A DNA stretch of 64,000 nt. Source: Methanomassiliicoccaceae archaeon UBA472. GTDB taxonomy: Archaea > Thermoplasmatota > Thermoplasmata > Methanomassiliicoccales > UBA472. How positions within the stretch are numbered: position 1 is the stretch's first letter; every line of letters starts with the position of its first letter. The notes beneath the pieces were generated by a model. It was not told the DNA's origin. It ran no database searches and saw only the letters and a list, made by a program, of their open reading frames with translations. The stretch covers positions 241-64,240 of the forward strand of contig DAML01000011.1 of assembly GCA_002497075.1 (NCBI GenBank), given 5' to 3'. Positions 23,673-32,177 of the stretch are shown piece after piece. Position numbers and translations under genes: made by a program.

Positions 23673-24293
23673 CTGGACTCCGCCCTTCTCTTCCTAGGCT
23701 CCGTGGCCTTCATTTCCTTGTCCGGGGTGTTGATGCCCGGCCCGGTGTTCGCCATGACCATAGCCTGCGGGTTCCAGGACCGCTGGTCCGGCTGGAAGAT
23801 CGCCCTGGGGCACGCGGTCGTGGAGGTGCCTACCATAGCGGCGATATTCTTCGGGCTGAGCGTGTTCCTGAAGAACGACATGGTGCTGGCGGCGATAGGG
23901 CTGCTCGGCGGGGTCATCCTGCTCTACATGGGGTATGATGTGTTCCGAACGCGGAAGGAGGTAGTGGCCAGCTGCGGCACGAAGACGCAGAGCCCCTTCT
24001 GGGCGGGGGTCACGACCACGGCTTTCAACCCGGGATGGTTGCTATGGTGGGCCACGGTCGGCACCGCGCTTACCGCCACGGCCGTCACCTTCGGCTGGTG
24101 GATGCTTCCCTTCTTTGTGATCGTGCACATAACCTGCGACTTCCTCTGGGAAGGCTTCGTGGGAATGACCATATTCGGAACGAAAGGGAAATGGAGCTCC
24201 ACCTGGCATCAGCGGGTGATCGCAGGCTCCGGGGCGCTGATGATCGTCTTCGCGATACTGTTCGTCTACGACGCGCTGCAGACCCTGCTCTGA
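23673..24293 (+). CDS. LysE-family transporter, probable CTG start
   Basis: A LysE/RhtB exporter of about 206 residues: six hydrophobic segments, the signature GVLMPGPVFAMTI near the N-terminus, and AFNPGWLLWW in the middle. LysE proteins export amino acids or other small molecules. The first ATG/GTG-type codon in frame (GTG 23703) would remove half of helix 1. A CTG at 23673 gives the normal N-terminus, and it is preceded by GAGGTGAT at 23663-23669, a near-perfect ribosome site at normal spacing. With this start the protein is exactly as long as the second LysE at 43553. CTG starts are rare, so a sequence error remains possible. Confidence 0.75.
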   Translation: MDSALLFLGSVAFISLSGVLMPGPVFAMTIACGFQDRWSGWKIALGHAVVEVPTIAAIFFGLSVFLKNDMVLAAIGLLGGVILLYMGYDVFRTRKEVVASCGTKTQSPFWAGVTTTAFNPGWLLWWATVGTALTATAVTFGWWMLPFFVIVHITCDFLWEGFVGMTIFGTKGKWSSTWHQRVIAGSGALMIVFAILFVYDALQTLL

Positions 24294-24297
24294 GAGG

Positions 24298-24306
24298 AAA
24301 AAAAAA
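24298..24306 (-). terminator. Oligo-T terminator after nadA
   Basis: T9 on the minus strand, 8-17 nt past the nadA stop, between the convergent lysE and nadA genes. Confidence 0.6.
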
Positions 24307-24314
24307 GAAGGACC

Positions 24315-25223
24315 TCAGTCCCCGCGCCCTATCTCCATCATCCTCTCCAACGGCTTACGCGCCGCCTCGATTATCTCTGGAGAAAGGGTGATCTCCGGGG
24401 AGAGCGTTTCCAGCGCCTTGATCAAGGAGGAGACGGTGGTGCGCTTCATGTTGGGACACACTGCCGTAGGAACGGGAATGAAGGTCTTGCCAGGGACTTC
24501 CTTTCCCAGACGGTAGGTCATGTCCACCTCTGTTCCCACGATGAACTCCTGCGCGTCGGAGCTCTTGGCGTACCTGATCATACCTTCCGTGGAGGAGACG
24601 TGATCGGCGATGTCGATGACCTCCGGAGTGCACTCGGGATGCACCATCAGTTTCGCCCTAGGGTGCTTCCTCTTGAGCACGTTCAGGTCCTGAACGTCGA
24701 TGTCTTGATGGGTCGGGCAGAAACCAGGCCAGAGGAGTATCTCCTTTTCAGGGTGGAACCTCTGCACGTACGCACCCAAGTTCCGGTCCGGAACGAAGAT
24801 GATGCGCTTCTGCGGCATCCTGCCGACGACCTTGACGGCGTTGGCGGATGTGCAGCAGACGTCCGCTAGCGCCTTCACGGCAGCGGAGGTGTTAACGTAA
24901 GCGACGATGGCCGCCTCGGGATACTTTTCTTTTACCGGGGCAAGCTCCAGATCGGTGCACATGGCCGACATGGGGCACATGGCATCCGATTCCGGAAGAA
25001 CGACCTTCTTTTCCGGAGAAAGGATCTTGGCGCTCTCGGCCATGAAATCGACACCGCAGAAGATGATGACCTCGGCGTCGGTGCTGGCGGCCTTCTGAGA
25101 TAGGCCTAGGGAATCGCCAACGTAATCGGCGACGTCCTGCACCTCCGGCGACTGGTAGTTATGGGCCAGGATGACCGCCTTGCGCTGCGCCTTGAGCTCC
25201 TGGATACGCTCCGCGGCGTTCAT
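24315..25223 (-). CDS. nadA: Quinolinate synthase NadA
   Basis: 302 residues. NadA condenses iminoaspartate with dihydroxyacetone phosphate to quinolinate in NAD synthesis, using one [4Fe-4S] cluster. The three cluster cysteines are in place: C83 (AMCPMSAMC), C169 (WPGFCPTHQD) and C256 (TAVCPNMKRT), matching the spacing of Pyrococcus NadA. Other family motifs are AHNYQSPEVQ near the start and MVHPECTPEV. The ATG at 25223 sits only some 25 nt below a TATA box, so the mRNA is likely leaderless, and a 9-bp inverted repeat covers that region. No nadB or nadC is nearby. Confidence 0.96.
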   Translation of the reverse strand: MNAAERIQELKAQRKAVILAHNYQSPEVQDVADYVGDSLGLSQKAASTDAEVIIFCGVDFMAESAKILSPEKKVVLPESDAMCPMSAMCTDLELAPVKEKYPEAAIVAYVNTSAAVKALADVCCTSANAVKVVGRMPQKRIIFVPDRNLGAYVQRFHPEKEILLWPGFCPTHQDIDVQDLNVLKRKHPRAKLMVHPECTPEVIDIADHVSSTEGMIRYAKSSDAQEFIVGTEVDMTYRLGKEVPGKTFIPVPTAVCPNMKRTTVSSLIKALETLSPEITLSPEIIEAARKPLERMMEIGRGD

Positions 25224-25244
25224 TTCGGCAACTCATGCCGAAAT
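25222..25244 (-). promoter_or_regulatory. Operator-like inverted repeat over the nadA start
   Basis: Arms ATTTCGGCA (25222-25230) and TGCCGAAAT (25236-25244) form a perfect 9-bp inverted repeat with a 5-nt spacer. It spans the nadA start codon and the presumed transcription start, downstream of a TATA element (about 25248-25256). A repressor that responds to NAD or nicotinate is the obvious guess; none is identified here. Confidence 0.6.
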
Positions 25245-25374
25245 CCGTATAAATATTTACTTGACCAGCCCGGGAATCATGGGCATCTGGAATGACTTGA
25301 ACGAAGAAAGAAGAACGTAGCGGTTTCAAGCACGCATCTGGTAAGCCTAAACCGCTTTTGGGTTAAGGATCGAT

Positions 25375-25986
25375 TCACTTCAGTATGGCGTCCAGTCTTT
25401 TCTCCACCGTGCCCCAGTTGACGTGGTTCCAGAAAGTCTCGATGTACTTCGGCCGCAAGTTCTTGTAATCGATGTAGTAGGCGTGCTCCCAGACGTCCAG
25501 GACCATCAGCATGCGGAAACCGGGGAAGACGTTGACGTTGTGTTTCTCCAACTGCATTATGAACGGCCTTTCCGTACCTGCGCACCAGACCAGGACCGCC
25601 CATCCAGAACCCTCGGCGCTGGTGGCCATGGCGCTGAACTCCTTCTTGAATCGCTCGATGGAGCCGAACTCCTTGACCAGTACCTCGAGCAGCTTTCCCT
25701 TGGGCTCTCCGCCCTTGCCAGCCGGCGCCAGGTTCTCCCACATGAACTTGTGAAGTATGTGGCCTCCCACCTGGAACGACATGTCCTTGGCCAGGGCCTT
25801 CCAGTCCAGATCGGTCCCCTCCGCCCTGGCCTTTTCCATCTTTTCGATAAGGGCGTTAGCGGCGTTCACATAAGCGGCGTGATGCTTGGTGTGGTGAACG
25901 GTCAGTTGCTCCTCGCTCAAGAAGGGTGCGAGCTCATCATATCCGTAGGCGAGCTTTGGCAGCTCATATCTTTTTGCTTGCTGCAT
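25375..25986 (-). CDS. sod: Superoxide dismutase (Fe/Mn family)
   Basis: About 203 residues. Metal ligands are visible: His in LTVHHTKHHAAYV (31), His in GGHILHKFMWENL (about 79), and Asp and His in LDVWEHAYYIDYK (about 165-170). It detoxifies superoxide in the cytosol. The ATG at 25986 starts MQQAKRYELPKLAYGYDEL, the standard N-terminus; 31 further residues upstream in frame are not expected. Fe or Mn preference cannot be set from sequence by eye. The presence of SOD suggests that the organism meets oxygen from time to time. Confidence 0.95.
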   Translation of the reverse strand: MQQAKRYELPKLAYGYDELAPFLSEEQLTVHHTKHHAAYVNAANALIEKMEKARAEGTDLDWKALAKDMSFQVGGHILHKFMWENLAPAGKGGEPKGKLLEVLVKEFGSIERFKKEFSAMATSAEGSGWAVLVWCAGTERPFIMQLEKHNVNVFPGFRMLMVLDVWEHAYYIDYKNLRPKYIETFWNHVNWGTVEKRLDAILK

Positions 25987-26075
25987 AATGATACCTGACC
26001 TAACTATCGTAGCTAGAAGTGGATAATGATTTTGGTCCCCTTTCTTAAAACGATGGACCTCTCCGATCTGGACGA

Positions 26076-27503
26076 TCAATTCCGGGAGTACCAGTCACGT
26101 ACGGTCTTGGCGTCCTCAGAATCAAGGTCCTTGAGGGAGTAGCTCTTCCCAGCCGGGGAGGAGAGGAAGGACGATCGCACGGTGCGCAGCCTTCCGATGC
26201 GCTGGAACGGATTCGCCATGAGCGACAGCGACTGGATGTGCGAACGCATGATCAGGACCTGCACTAAGCTCACGTTGCGGAAGCGGAGGGAGAGCTGGTC
26301 CCCCTCCACGGATAGGGAGCCGTTGCGGTACCTGGAAATACCCAGCAATATAGCCGGGACGAGCAGGAGCAGCGAGACCCAGGAATAGGGAAGGTCCCAG
26401 AATTGGAAGACGGTGATGATGATCCCTATCAACACCGCCACTGGCACGATCGAACGGAACAGGTAGCGGCGCAGCGCCCGTTTCGGAAGAGCGACCGTCG
26501 CGAGGGGCAGACGGTACTCGGGAAGGATGTCCTTCAGGAACCCGTCCACCTCCTTCCTGCGAATGAGCGGATGCAGCAGGGATATCTTCTCCCGCTCCTT
26601 GGCCCCGCCCCCGGCCACCTCCACGAGCATCGTGCACAGCCCGAACGGCTGCCGGAGCGGGCCTTGCTGAACGACCACGGCTTGAACGCGGTGCAGCTTG
26701 ACGATCACGTGGTTCTTCTTAAGCACGCCCCAGCTGACCTCCAGGCGGTCCTCGAACCGCCGAACGGAAAAATTGGCGAACTGGATGACGAACACTATCG
26801 CAGATAACGCCCAAGTGAGAAGGAACAGACCGACAGCGATCCCGATGACCACCATCAGAGGAATCGTCGAAAGGCTCTCCACGGCCTGGTCCAGGTAGCT
26901 CTGCGGAATGTACTCGAACACCTGGGCGTAGATCAGCGCCACGACCGAGAACAGGACCATGAACCTTCCGGAGGTCAGTGCGGCAAGCCAGATGTCCCGG
27001 CCTTGCAGGAAGCGGGATGCCTTGGGAATCTCCACCGGTTCCGATTCCGATCGGACGCCGTTGGAGTATAGATGCGACTTAATGCTCTCCGCCTCGCTCT
27101 TTGACACCGCGCGCAGATTGACCTCGGCGTCGACGCTGACACCAGCGGTCTTGATCTGCAAGGTAACGAGACCGAAGGCCTGCTGGAGCACGTTGGCGTT
27201 GGTGTTCATCGATTGGACGCGGTCCCTCTTGATGGTCCGCTCGCGCTTGAAGAGCACGCCTTGTCGGATGTGCACCAGCCCTTCCTCGTAATGGTAGAGG
27301 AAGAAGTACCAGCGAAGAACGTTGAAAAGCGCGGACAGGCCGAACATGGCCAGCAAGGCCACGACAGCGTTCCCGACGAACCCGCCGAATATGTCATCCG
27401 GCAGCGATATCGCGATGATGAGCGCGAAACTGAGGTTCGATATGAGTCCCCGCCCGGTGTCCAGGAGTATGAGCAGGGGATGCTGGCGTCGGAATTCAGA
27501 CAT
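26076..27503 (-). CDS. Membrane protein with bacterial PH (bPH2/YdbT-like) domains
   Basis: About 475 residues with three bPH2 units, each following membrane helix pairs (helices near 20-70, 180-240 and 350-380). Typical PH2 pieces are VHIRQGVLFKRERTIKRDRVQSM, FEDRLEVSWGVLKKNHVIVKLHRVQ (given here from about 255) and LSLRFRNVSLVQVLIMR. Proteins of the YdbT family act in pairs with a smaller YdbS-like partner; function is not well defined and may involve envelope stress. The ATG at 27503 lies inside the 3' end of the partner gene (8-nt overlap). A GTG at 27512 is an alternative. Confidence 0.82.
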   Translation of the reverse strand: MSEFRRQHPLLILLDTGRGLISNLSFALIIAISLPDDIFGGFVGNAVVALLAMFGLSALFNVLRWYFFLYHYEEGLVHIRQGVLFKRERTIKRDRVQSMNTNANVLQQAFGLVTLQIKTAGVSVDAEVNLRAVSKSEAESIKSHLYSNGVRSESEPVEIPKASRFLQGRDIWLAALTSGRFMVLFSVVALIYAQVFEYIPQSYLDQAVESLSTIPLMVVIGIAVGLFLLTWALSAIVFVIQFANFSVRRFEDRLEVSWGVLKKNHVIVKLHRVQAVVVQQGPLRQPFGLCTMLVEVAGGGAKEREKISLLHPLIRRKEVDGFLKDILPEYRLPLATVALPKRALRRYLFRSIVPVAVLIGIIITVFQFWDLPYSWVSLLLLVPAILLGISRYRNGSLSVEGDQLSLRFRNVSLVQVLIMRSHIQSLSLMANPFQRIGRLRTVRSSFLSSPAGKSYSLKDLDSEDAKTVRDWYSRN

Positions 27504-28008
27504 CTTCCTCACTGACCCTGGCCAGGGTGGCGATCTCGCCGCGAAGCTCTTCGGCCCTCTGCTTCGGCAGAGCGGGGATGGCGAACTTGGTGGCCGCCGT
27601 GGATATCGATAGCGTGGTGAGGCCGAAGTAGCGCATCAGCGGACCATGTTCCGTATCAACATACTGAACGCGGACCATGGGGATGAGGTGCCTCTTGATC
27701 ACGAATATCCCGTGCTGGATCTCCATCTCGTTCTCCCTGAGCTCGTATCTCCAGAAGCGCATTCTGAGCCAGGGGGAAAAATATACACCCCAGGGAACAT
27801 AAACGAGCGCCAGGGCGATGGCGATCCACCCCACCCAGTCCGGGCCGCCGTAGATCATGGTGACAAAAGCGTAGAAACCTATGGCGACGGCCAGAACGAT
27901 GATGGAGCCGAGCGCACCGCCGATCATCCACACCTTGCGGGCCCGGGGATCGATGGTCTCCTTCGGCTCGTTGTCCATCCTAAGCTTTTCCCTGAGGTCC
28001 TCCAACAT
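27496..28008 (-). CDS. bPH2-domain membrane protein (YdbS-like partner)
   Basis: About 170 residues: two membrane helices (IGGALGSIIVLAVAIGFYAF and the GWIAIALALVYVPWGVYF stretch) followed by one bPH2 domain (LRENEMEIQHGIFVIKRHLIPMVRVQYVD). I chose the ATG at 28008, preceded by CGAAGGAA, because longer frames run into the promoter region of the divergent mptD gene; ATG 27978 is also possible. It leads a two-gene operon with the larger bPH2 protein and the pair is a classical YdbS/YdbT arrangement. Confidence 0.8.
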   Translation of the reverse strand: MLEDLREKLRMDNEPKETIDPRARKVWMIGGALGSIIVLAVAIGFYAFVTMIYGGPDWVGWIAIALALVYVPWGVYFSPWLRMRFWRYELRENEMEIQHGIFVIKRHLIPMVRVQYVDTEHGPLMRYFGLTTLSISTAATKFAIPALPKQRAEELRGEIATLARVSEEDV

Positions 28009-28126
28009 TTCCTTCGCCCCGTGGTCGAAACGCCGTCGACCGTATATCCTTTTCGTAGCGCTACGGAGAACGATCAGGCCAGGATAGGGATTATTAATCA
28101 CGTGTCCCTTATCACCACCGAGCGAA

Positions 28127-28513
28127 ATGACGAGCAAGCGTGAGGAGCTCGCTGCCAACTACTTCAACTGCAGCGAACGGGAAAGGGCGGTCTTCGAGGC
28201 GGGCATCAAACTGGGAACGATATACCACCAGTTCGTGGGAACTCCGGTCGCCGCGGCCAACGTGGAGATCCTCGAGAAAGCGATAGAGGACGGCGTCCGC
28301 GTACAGCCGTTCGTCAAGGACGTCAAGGTCCAGATATCTCGCGACGCCCTGCGCCGCAAGAAGGACGAGTTCGATTATCAGACGCTCACCGGAAACATGC
28401 TCAACGTGGAACTGACCATCGCCGTCGGTGGTACTGTCGTCGTAGCGGCCATGGACTTCAAGGACGACCTGCGCTACCCGCTCATGTACGTGAGGTCGGT
28501 GGAGAGCCGATAA
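28127..28513 (+). CDS. mptD: Dihydroneopterin aldolase MptD
   Basis: 128 residues of the archaeal DHNA family (PF04038 as I recall): YFNCSERERAVFEAGIKLG, then TIYHQFVGTPVAAANVEILE, then LQPFVKDVKV-like VQPFVKDVKVQISRDAL. The Methanocaldococcus enzyme splits 7,8-dihydroneopterin to 6-hydroxymethyl-7,8-dihydropterin for the tetrahydromethanopterin pathway; it is unrelated to bacterial FolB. The gene is monocistronic with a promoter shared divergently with the bPH2 operon. Presence of MptD means a pterin C1 carrier is made, but does not show whether it is folate or methanopterin. Confidence 0.85.
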   Translation: MTSKREELAANYFNCSERERAVFEAGIKLGTIYHQFVGTPVAAANVEILEKAIEDGVRVQPFVKDVKVQISRDALRRKKDEFDYQTLTGNMLNVELTIAVGGTVVVAAMDFKDDLRYPLMYVRSVESR

Positions 28514-28654
28514 ATACGCCCATTATTATTTTTATAAAAGGTTACCAAGGGGAACCCAGCATTCCGTCCCTCGGGAAAGGATATTAAGCTAGGATTACCA
28601 TATAGGTCCTTCAAAGCATCGAGCCCATTCGATGCGCTGACACCGGGGAATCGG

Positions 28655-29197
28655 ATGAACAATATCAAGATCGGCATTACAGGGCTTCCTAGCGCGGGAA
28701 AGACCAACACCCTCATCCAGGTCATCAAGATGCTCGAGGAAGAGGGGCTCATCGTCGGGGGCATGATCACCGAGCCGATCCTGGACGACAAGAAGCGCAA
28801 CGGTCTCTACGTCATGGACTGGATGACCAAGGAGCGCGGCGTTCTGGCCGCGACCGACATCCACAGCAAGTTCATGGTGGGCAAGATGGGCGTGGACCTG
28901 GACATTCTCCAGTCGATCGGTGTTCAGGCCTTGACGAACGCCTGCGAGAGGGCCGACATCATTGTCATCGACGAGGTCGGCAAGATAGAGGTGGAGAGCG
29001 ACCAGTTCCGGGACGCGGTCAAGGAAGCGCTGAAGACCGAGAAGCCGATGTTGCTTACATTGCACAAGAAATCCAGGAATCCGTTGTTGCAGGACATCAG
29101 AAGGCGCGATGACGTCCGCATTTTGGAGGTCACGCCGATAAACAGAAACCTTTTGCCCTACAAGATAATGAAGCTGATGAAGGGCGAGCTTTTGTGA
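28655..29197 (+). CDS. NTPase, THEP1 family
   Basis: 180 residues. P-loop GLPSAGKT at about 10-17, Walker B-like DIIVIDEVGKIEVES at about 104-118, and the C-terminal ITPINRNLLP-type segment are those of THEP1, a thermophilic archaeal NTPase (cancer-related NTPase homologue) that hydrolyses ATP and GTP; the cellular role is not established. A GGGGAATCGG site precedes the ATG. Its TGA overlaps the GTG start of trm1 (GTGA), so the two are co-translated. Confidence 0.88.
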   Translation: MNNIKIGITGLPSAGKTNTLIQVIKMLEEEGLIVGGMITEPILDDKKRNGLYVMDWMTKERGVLAATDIHSKFMVGKMGVDLDILQSIGVQALTNACERADIIVIDEVGKIEVESDQFRDAVKEALKTEKPMLLTLHKKSRNPLLQDIRRRDDVRILEVTPINRNLLPYKIMKLMKGELL

Positions 29198-30276
29198 ATC
29201 TGGAAGGAAATATCATCAGAGAGGGGAGCACGGACCTCTTCGTTCCCGAAGCCATATCCGAGCGGGGACCTGGCAAGATCGAGGGAAGGGTCTTCTTCAA
29301 CAGGCAGATGGCCTTCAACCGCGACGTCTCCGTTGCCCTTTTTCACTCGGTGATCAAACCCAGGAAATGCCTGGACGCCATGGCCGCCACCGGCGCCCGC
29401 GGGATCCGCATATGCAACGAAGCGCCTGGTAACTACCGTTTTATCATCAATGACAAGGACTCGTTAGCAAGCGATCACATCCAGCATAACATCGAACTGA
29501 ACTCGCTTGACAACGCTGAGGTTAGCAATGCTGACCTGCGCTGTCTGTTGGCGAAGGAGATATTCGATTACATCGACCTCGATCCGTTCGGAACGCCGAT
29601 ACCTTTCGTCCCGTCAGCCTTGCAGGGCATGTCCAGAAAGGGAATACTGGCCGTTACGGCGACGGACACCGCGTCCCTATCGGGAACGCACCCGGGCAAA
29701 TGCCGGCGACGGTACATGGCCAATAGCCAGAGGAACCCGTTCCTGCATGAGAGCGGTCTGCGAATAATGATCGGCACCATCGTCCGCATGGCGGCGCAGG
29801 AGGACAAGGGCGTTACCCCCCTCCTCTGCTACTACGCTGACCACTACTTCCGCCTGTTCCTGAGGACCAAGGACGGCGCCGGGGCCGCGGACGCTTCACT
29901 GGAGCTACTGGGCATGATGTCCTACGACCGGACCACCGGGGAGCGCAAGGTCGGCGAGGGAAAGATAGGACCGCTGTGGCTCGGCCCGCTGATGGACCAC
30001 GAGACGATATCTGAAGCGACCGTCCCGGAAGGACTGGAATGCCAGGAGCGCGTTCGTCAGCACTTCGATATCTGGAAGGAGGAGCTGGACGTTCCGTACT
30101 ATTACGAGACGAACGAACTGGCCGCCATGCTCAAGCTGTCCCCGCCCGGACGCGACGAGCTGCTGGAGGTCATGCGCTCTATCGGAAAGGTATCTCGCAC
30201 CAACTTCTCGCCAACTGGATTCCGCACGGACCGGCCGCTGGAGGAAGTGCTGGAAGCCTTCAGGTCCATATGCTGA
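29194..30276 (+). CDS. trm1: tRNA (guanine26-N2)-dimethyltransferase Trm1
   Basis: 360 residues. Trm1 methylates G26 of many tRNAs with S-adenosylmethionine. Visible parts: LDAMAATGARGIR (SAM motif I), IDLDPFGTPIPFV (catalytic motif, listed from about 130), VTATDTASLSGTHP, and the C-terminal PFLHESGLRIMIGTIVRMA region. The start is GTG at 29194, read with the THEP1 stop as GTGA. No alternative start fits the conserved N-terminus EGNIIREGSTDLFVP. It ends 1 nt from the convergent membrane protein gene. Confidence 0.93.
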   Translation: MNLEGNIIREGSTDLFVPEAISERGPGKIEGRVFFNRQMAFNRDVSVALFHSVIKPRKCLDAMAATGARGIRICNEAPGNYRFIINDKDSLASDHIQHNIELNSLDNAEVSNADLRCLLAKEIFDYIDLDPFGTPIPFVPSALQGMSRKGILAVTATDTASLSGTHPGKCRRRYMANSQRNPFLHESGLRIMIGTIVRMAAQEDKGVTPLLCYYADHYFRLFLRTKDGAGAADASLELLGMMSYDRTTGERKVGEGKIGPLWLGPLMDHETISEATVPEGLECQERVRQHFDIWKEELDVPYYYETNELAAMLKLSPPGRDELLEVMRSIGKVSRTNFSPTGFRTDRPLEEVLEAFRSIC

Positions 30277-30277
30277 T

Positions 30278-30691
30278 TCAGAAATTCCAGCGGCGGTTGG
30301 TTGCCATCAGCAGTAATAGGATCAGTACAAGGCCGAGACACGTGCCGATGATCCGGTCCACCCCGTAGATGATGTCCCACACCAGCAACACCAGCCCCCA
30401 TGCCAATACCGAGATGACGGAGGTCGCGAAGTTTCTCATGTTGCTCGGAGACTCGGGGGGCGCACTCATTTCGCGCTTCATGAAACGCCTGCCTAGGAAG
30501 ACGAAGGCGAACATGGGACCTATGGTTACCCAGTAGAACAATGGAGACAGTATCGGGTCGTTGGCTCCCTCATCGTTGAACATGAACAAGAACACGCCGT
30601 TCAATATCACGAACCAGACCACCCACATCAGGATCCCGACCAGATCGGCCTCCCTCTGTTGCGGCGTGTACCAGACCTTCCCCTCGCGCAT
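30278..30691 (-). CDS. Small integral membrane protein, unknown
   Basis: 137 residues with four hydrophobic segments (ILMWVVWFVILNGVFLFMF; LFYWVTIGPMFAFVFLG; FATSVISVLAWGLVLLVW; and RIIGTCLGLVLILLLLMA). The N-terminus is charged (REGKVWYTPQQREADLVG) and the middle loop carries MKREMSAPPESP. This resembles the 2TM-domain family of small archaeal membrane proteins but I cannot name it. A GAGGATC ribosome site precedes the ATG. Monocistronic, convergent with trm1. Confidence 0.65.
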   Translation of the reverse strand: MREGKVWYTPQQREADLVGILMWVVWFVILNGVFLFMFNDEGANDPILSPLFYWVTIGPMFAFVFLGRRFMKREMSAPPESPSNMRNFATSVISVLAWGLVLLVWDIIYGVDRIIGTCLGLVLILLLLMATNRRWNF

Positions 30692-30866
30692 ACGATCCTC
30701 CCCCTTTTCCGCGCCTTTATGCGGCTCCGACCTTCCCCGAGCTTATTATGTTCATCCACTTATTTGATGGTTACAGGGTTCCCGGCGAGAGCCGCCGAGT
30801 GGGATGCCGACAAGGGTGAAACAAGCCTTTATCTATCGGCGTCGAATTAGCCAGTATGGTGAGAGA

Positions 30867-32156
30867 TTGCCGAGCATAGCGGTCATTGGTGCCCAGTGGG
30901 GAGACGAAGGAAAGGGCAAGATCACTGATTACGAGGCCGGACGCGCTGACATGGTCGTGCGCTACCAGGGCGGTTCCAACGCCGGCCACACAATCAAGGT
31001 GGGCGAGGAGGTCTTCGCTCTGCACATCCTTCCTTCTGGCATTGTCCGTAACGACGTCATTAACGTCATCGGCAACGGGGTCATCGTGGACCTTTTATCT
31101 TTAGATAGGGAAATTGCCGAGGTGGAATCGCGCGGACGCTCCGTTTCCGGACTCAAGATCTCTGACCGGGCGAACGTGATTCTAAACTGGCACAGACTTT
31201 TGGATGGGGCCGAGGAGAGGCTGAGGGGAAGCAAGACCGTGGGAACCACAGGAAAGGGGATCGGGCCGTGCTACTCGGACAAGATCGCCCGGTCCGGCAT
31301 CCGCATGGGCGACCTGCTCGATCCTGAACTTTTAGAGGAACGATTGGACACCGTCATGCCTATGAAGCTCAAGGTCATGGAGATACTCGGCGTTCGTCTG
31401 GCCCAGAACAAGGAAGAGCTTTTCAAAGAGCTATTGGCCTATGGCCGGAAGTACGAGAATCTCATCACCGATACGTCGGTCCTGGTGAACGACGCTCTGG
31501 ACGAAGGGAAGAACGTGCTGTTCGAAGGTGCGCAGGGTACTATGCTGGACATTGACCACGGAACGTATCCTTTCGTCACCTCCTCGAATTGCGTCGCCGG
31601 AGCGATATGCACCGGTTCAGGGGTCGGCCCGAAGCGGGTGGACGAGATCATGGGCGTGCTGAAGGCGTACACGACGCGCGTAGGCGCCGGTCCATTCCCT
31701 ACCGAGCTGAAAGATGCCACTGGCGATATGCTCATGAACGTCGGTGGTGAGTTCGGTACTACGACCGGACGCGCTCGCCGCTGCGGCTGGCTTGATCTGC
31801 TGGTAGTGGAGCACGCCGCTCGCTTGAACGGCCTGACCCAGTTCGCCGTCACGAAGCTGGACGTCATGAACGACCTGAAGACGGTGAAGGTGGCGGTCGC
31901 CTACGAAATAGATGGCAAGAAGGTCCATCACTTCCCGGGCAACTTCAAGATGCTAGAGCGGGCGAAGCCGATATACGACGAGCTGGACGGCTGGAAGGGC
32001 TGGAAGCCGGAGGAGACCATGGAGATCGTCCGCGGCGGTTATGATGCTCTCCCCAAGGAAATGAGGGAGTACCTCGGATACATCGAGAAGCGTTCCAAGG
32101 TGCCGGCCAAGATAATCAGCATCGGCAAGGGAAGGGAAGAGACCATCCGGCGCTGA
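30867..32156 (+). CDS. purA: Adenylosuccinate synthetase
   Basis: About 429 residues. PurA makes adenylosuccinate from IMP, aspartate and GTP, the first committed AMP step. GTP-binding loop QWGDEGKGK at about 9-17, NAGHTIKV, VGTTGKGIGPCYSDK and TGSGVGP signatures are intact; the C-terminal YLGYIEKRSKVPAKIISIG is also normal. The TTG at 30867, with GGTGAGA just upstream, gives the standard N-terminus LPSIAVIGAQWG; an ATG at 30804 would add 21 residues not found in the family. A short decayed copy of its 3' end lies 570 bp beyond the stop (32725). Confidence 0.95.
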   Translation: MPSIAVIGAQWGDEGKGKITDYEAGRADMVVRYQGGSNAGHTIKVGEEVFALHILPSGIVRNDVINVIGNGVIVDLLSLDREIAEVESRGRSVSGLKISDRANVILNWHRLLDGAEERLRGSKTVGTTGKGIGPCYSDKIARSGIRMGDLLDPELLEERLDTVMPMKLKVMEILGVRLAQNKEELFKELLAYGRKYENLITDTSVLVNDALDEGKNVLFEGAQGTMLDIDHGTYPFVTSSNCVAGAICTGSGVGPKRVDEIMGVLKAYTTRVGAGPFPTELKDATGDMLMNVGGEFGTTTGRARRCGWLDLLVVEHAARLNGLTQFAVTKLDVMNDLKTVKVAVAYEIDGKKVHHFPGNFKMLERAKPIYDELDGWKGWKPEETMEIVRGGYDALPKEMREYLGYIEKRSKVPAKIISIGKGREETIRR

Positions 32157-32177
32157 TCTCGCCCCGGTTCGTCTTGA

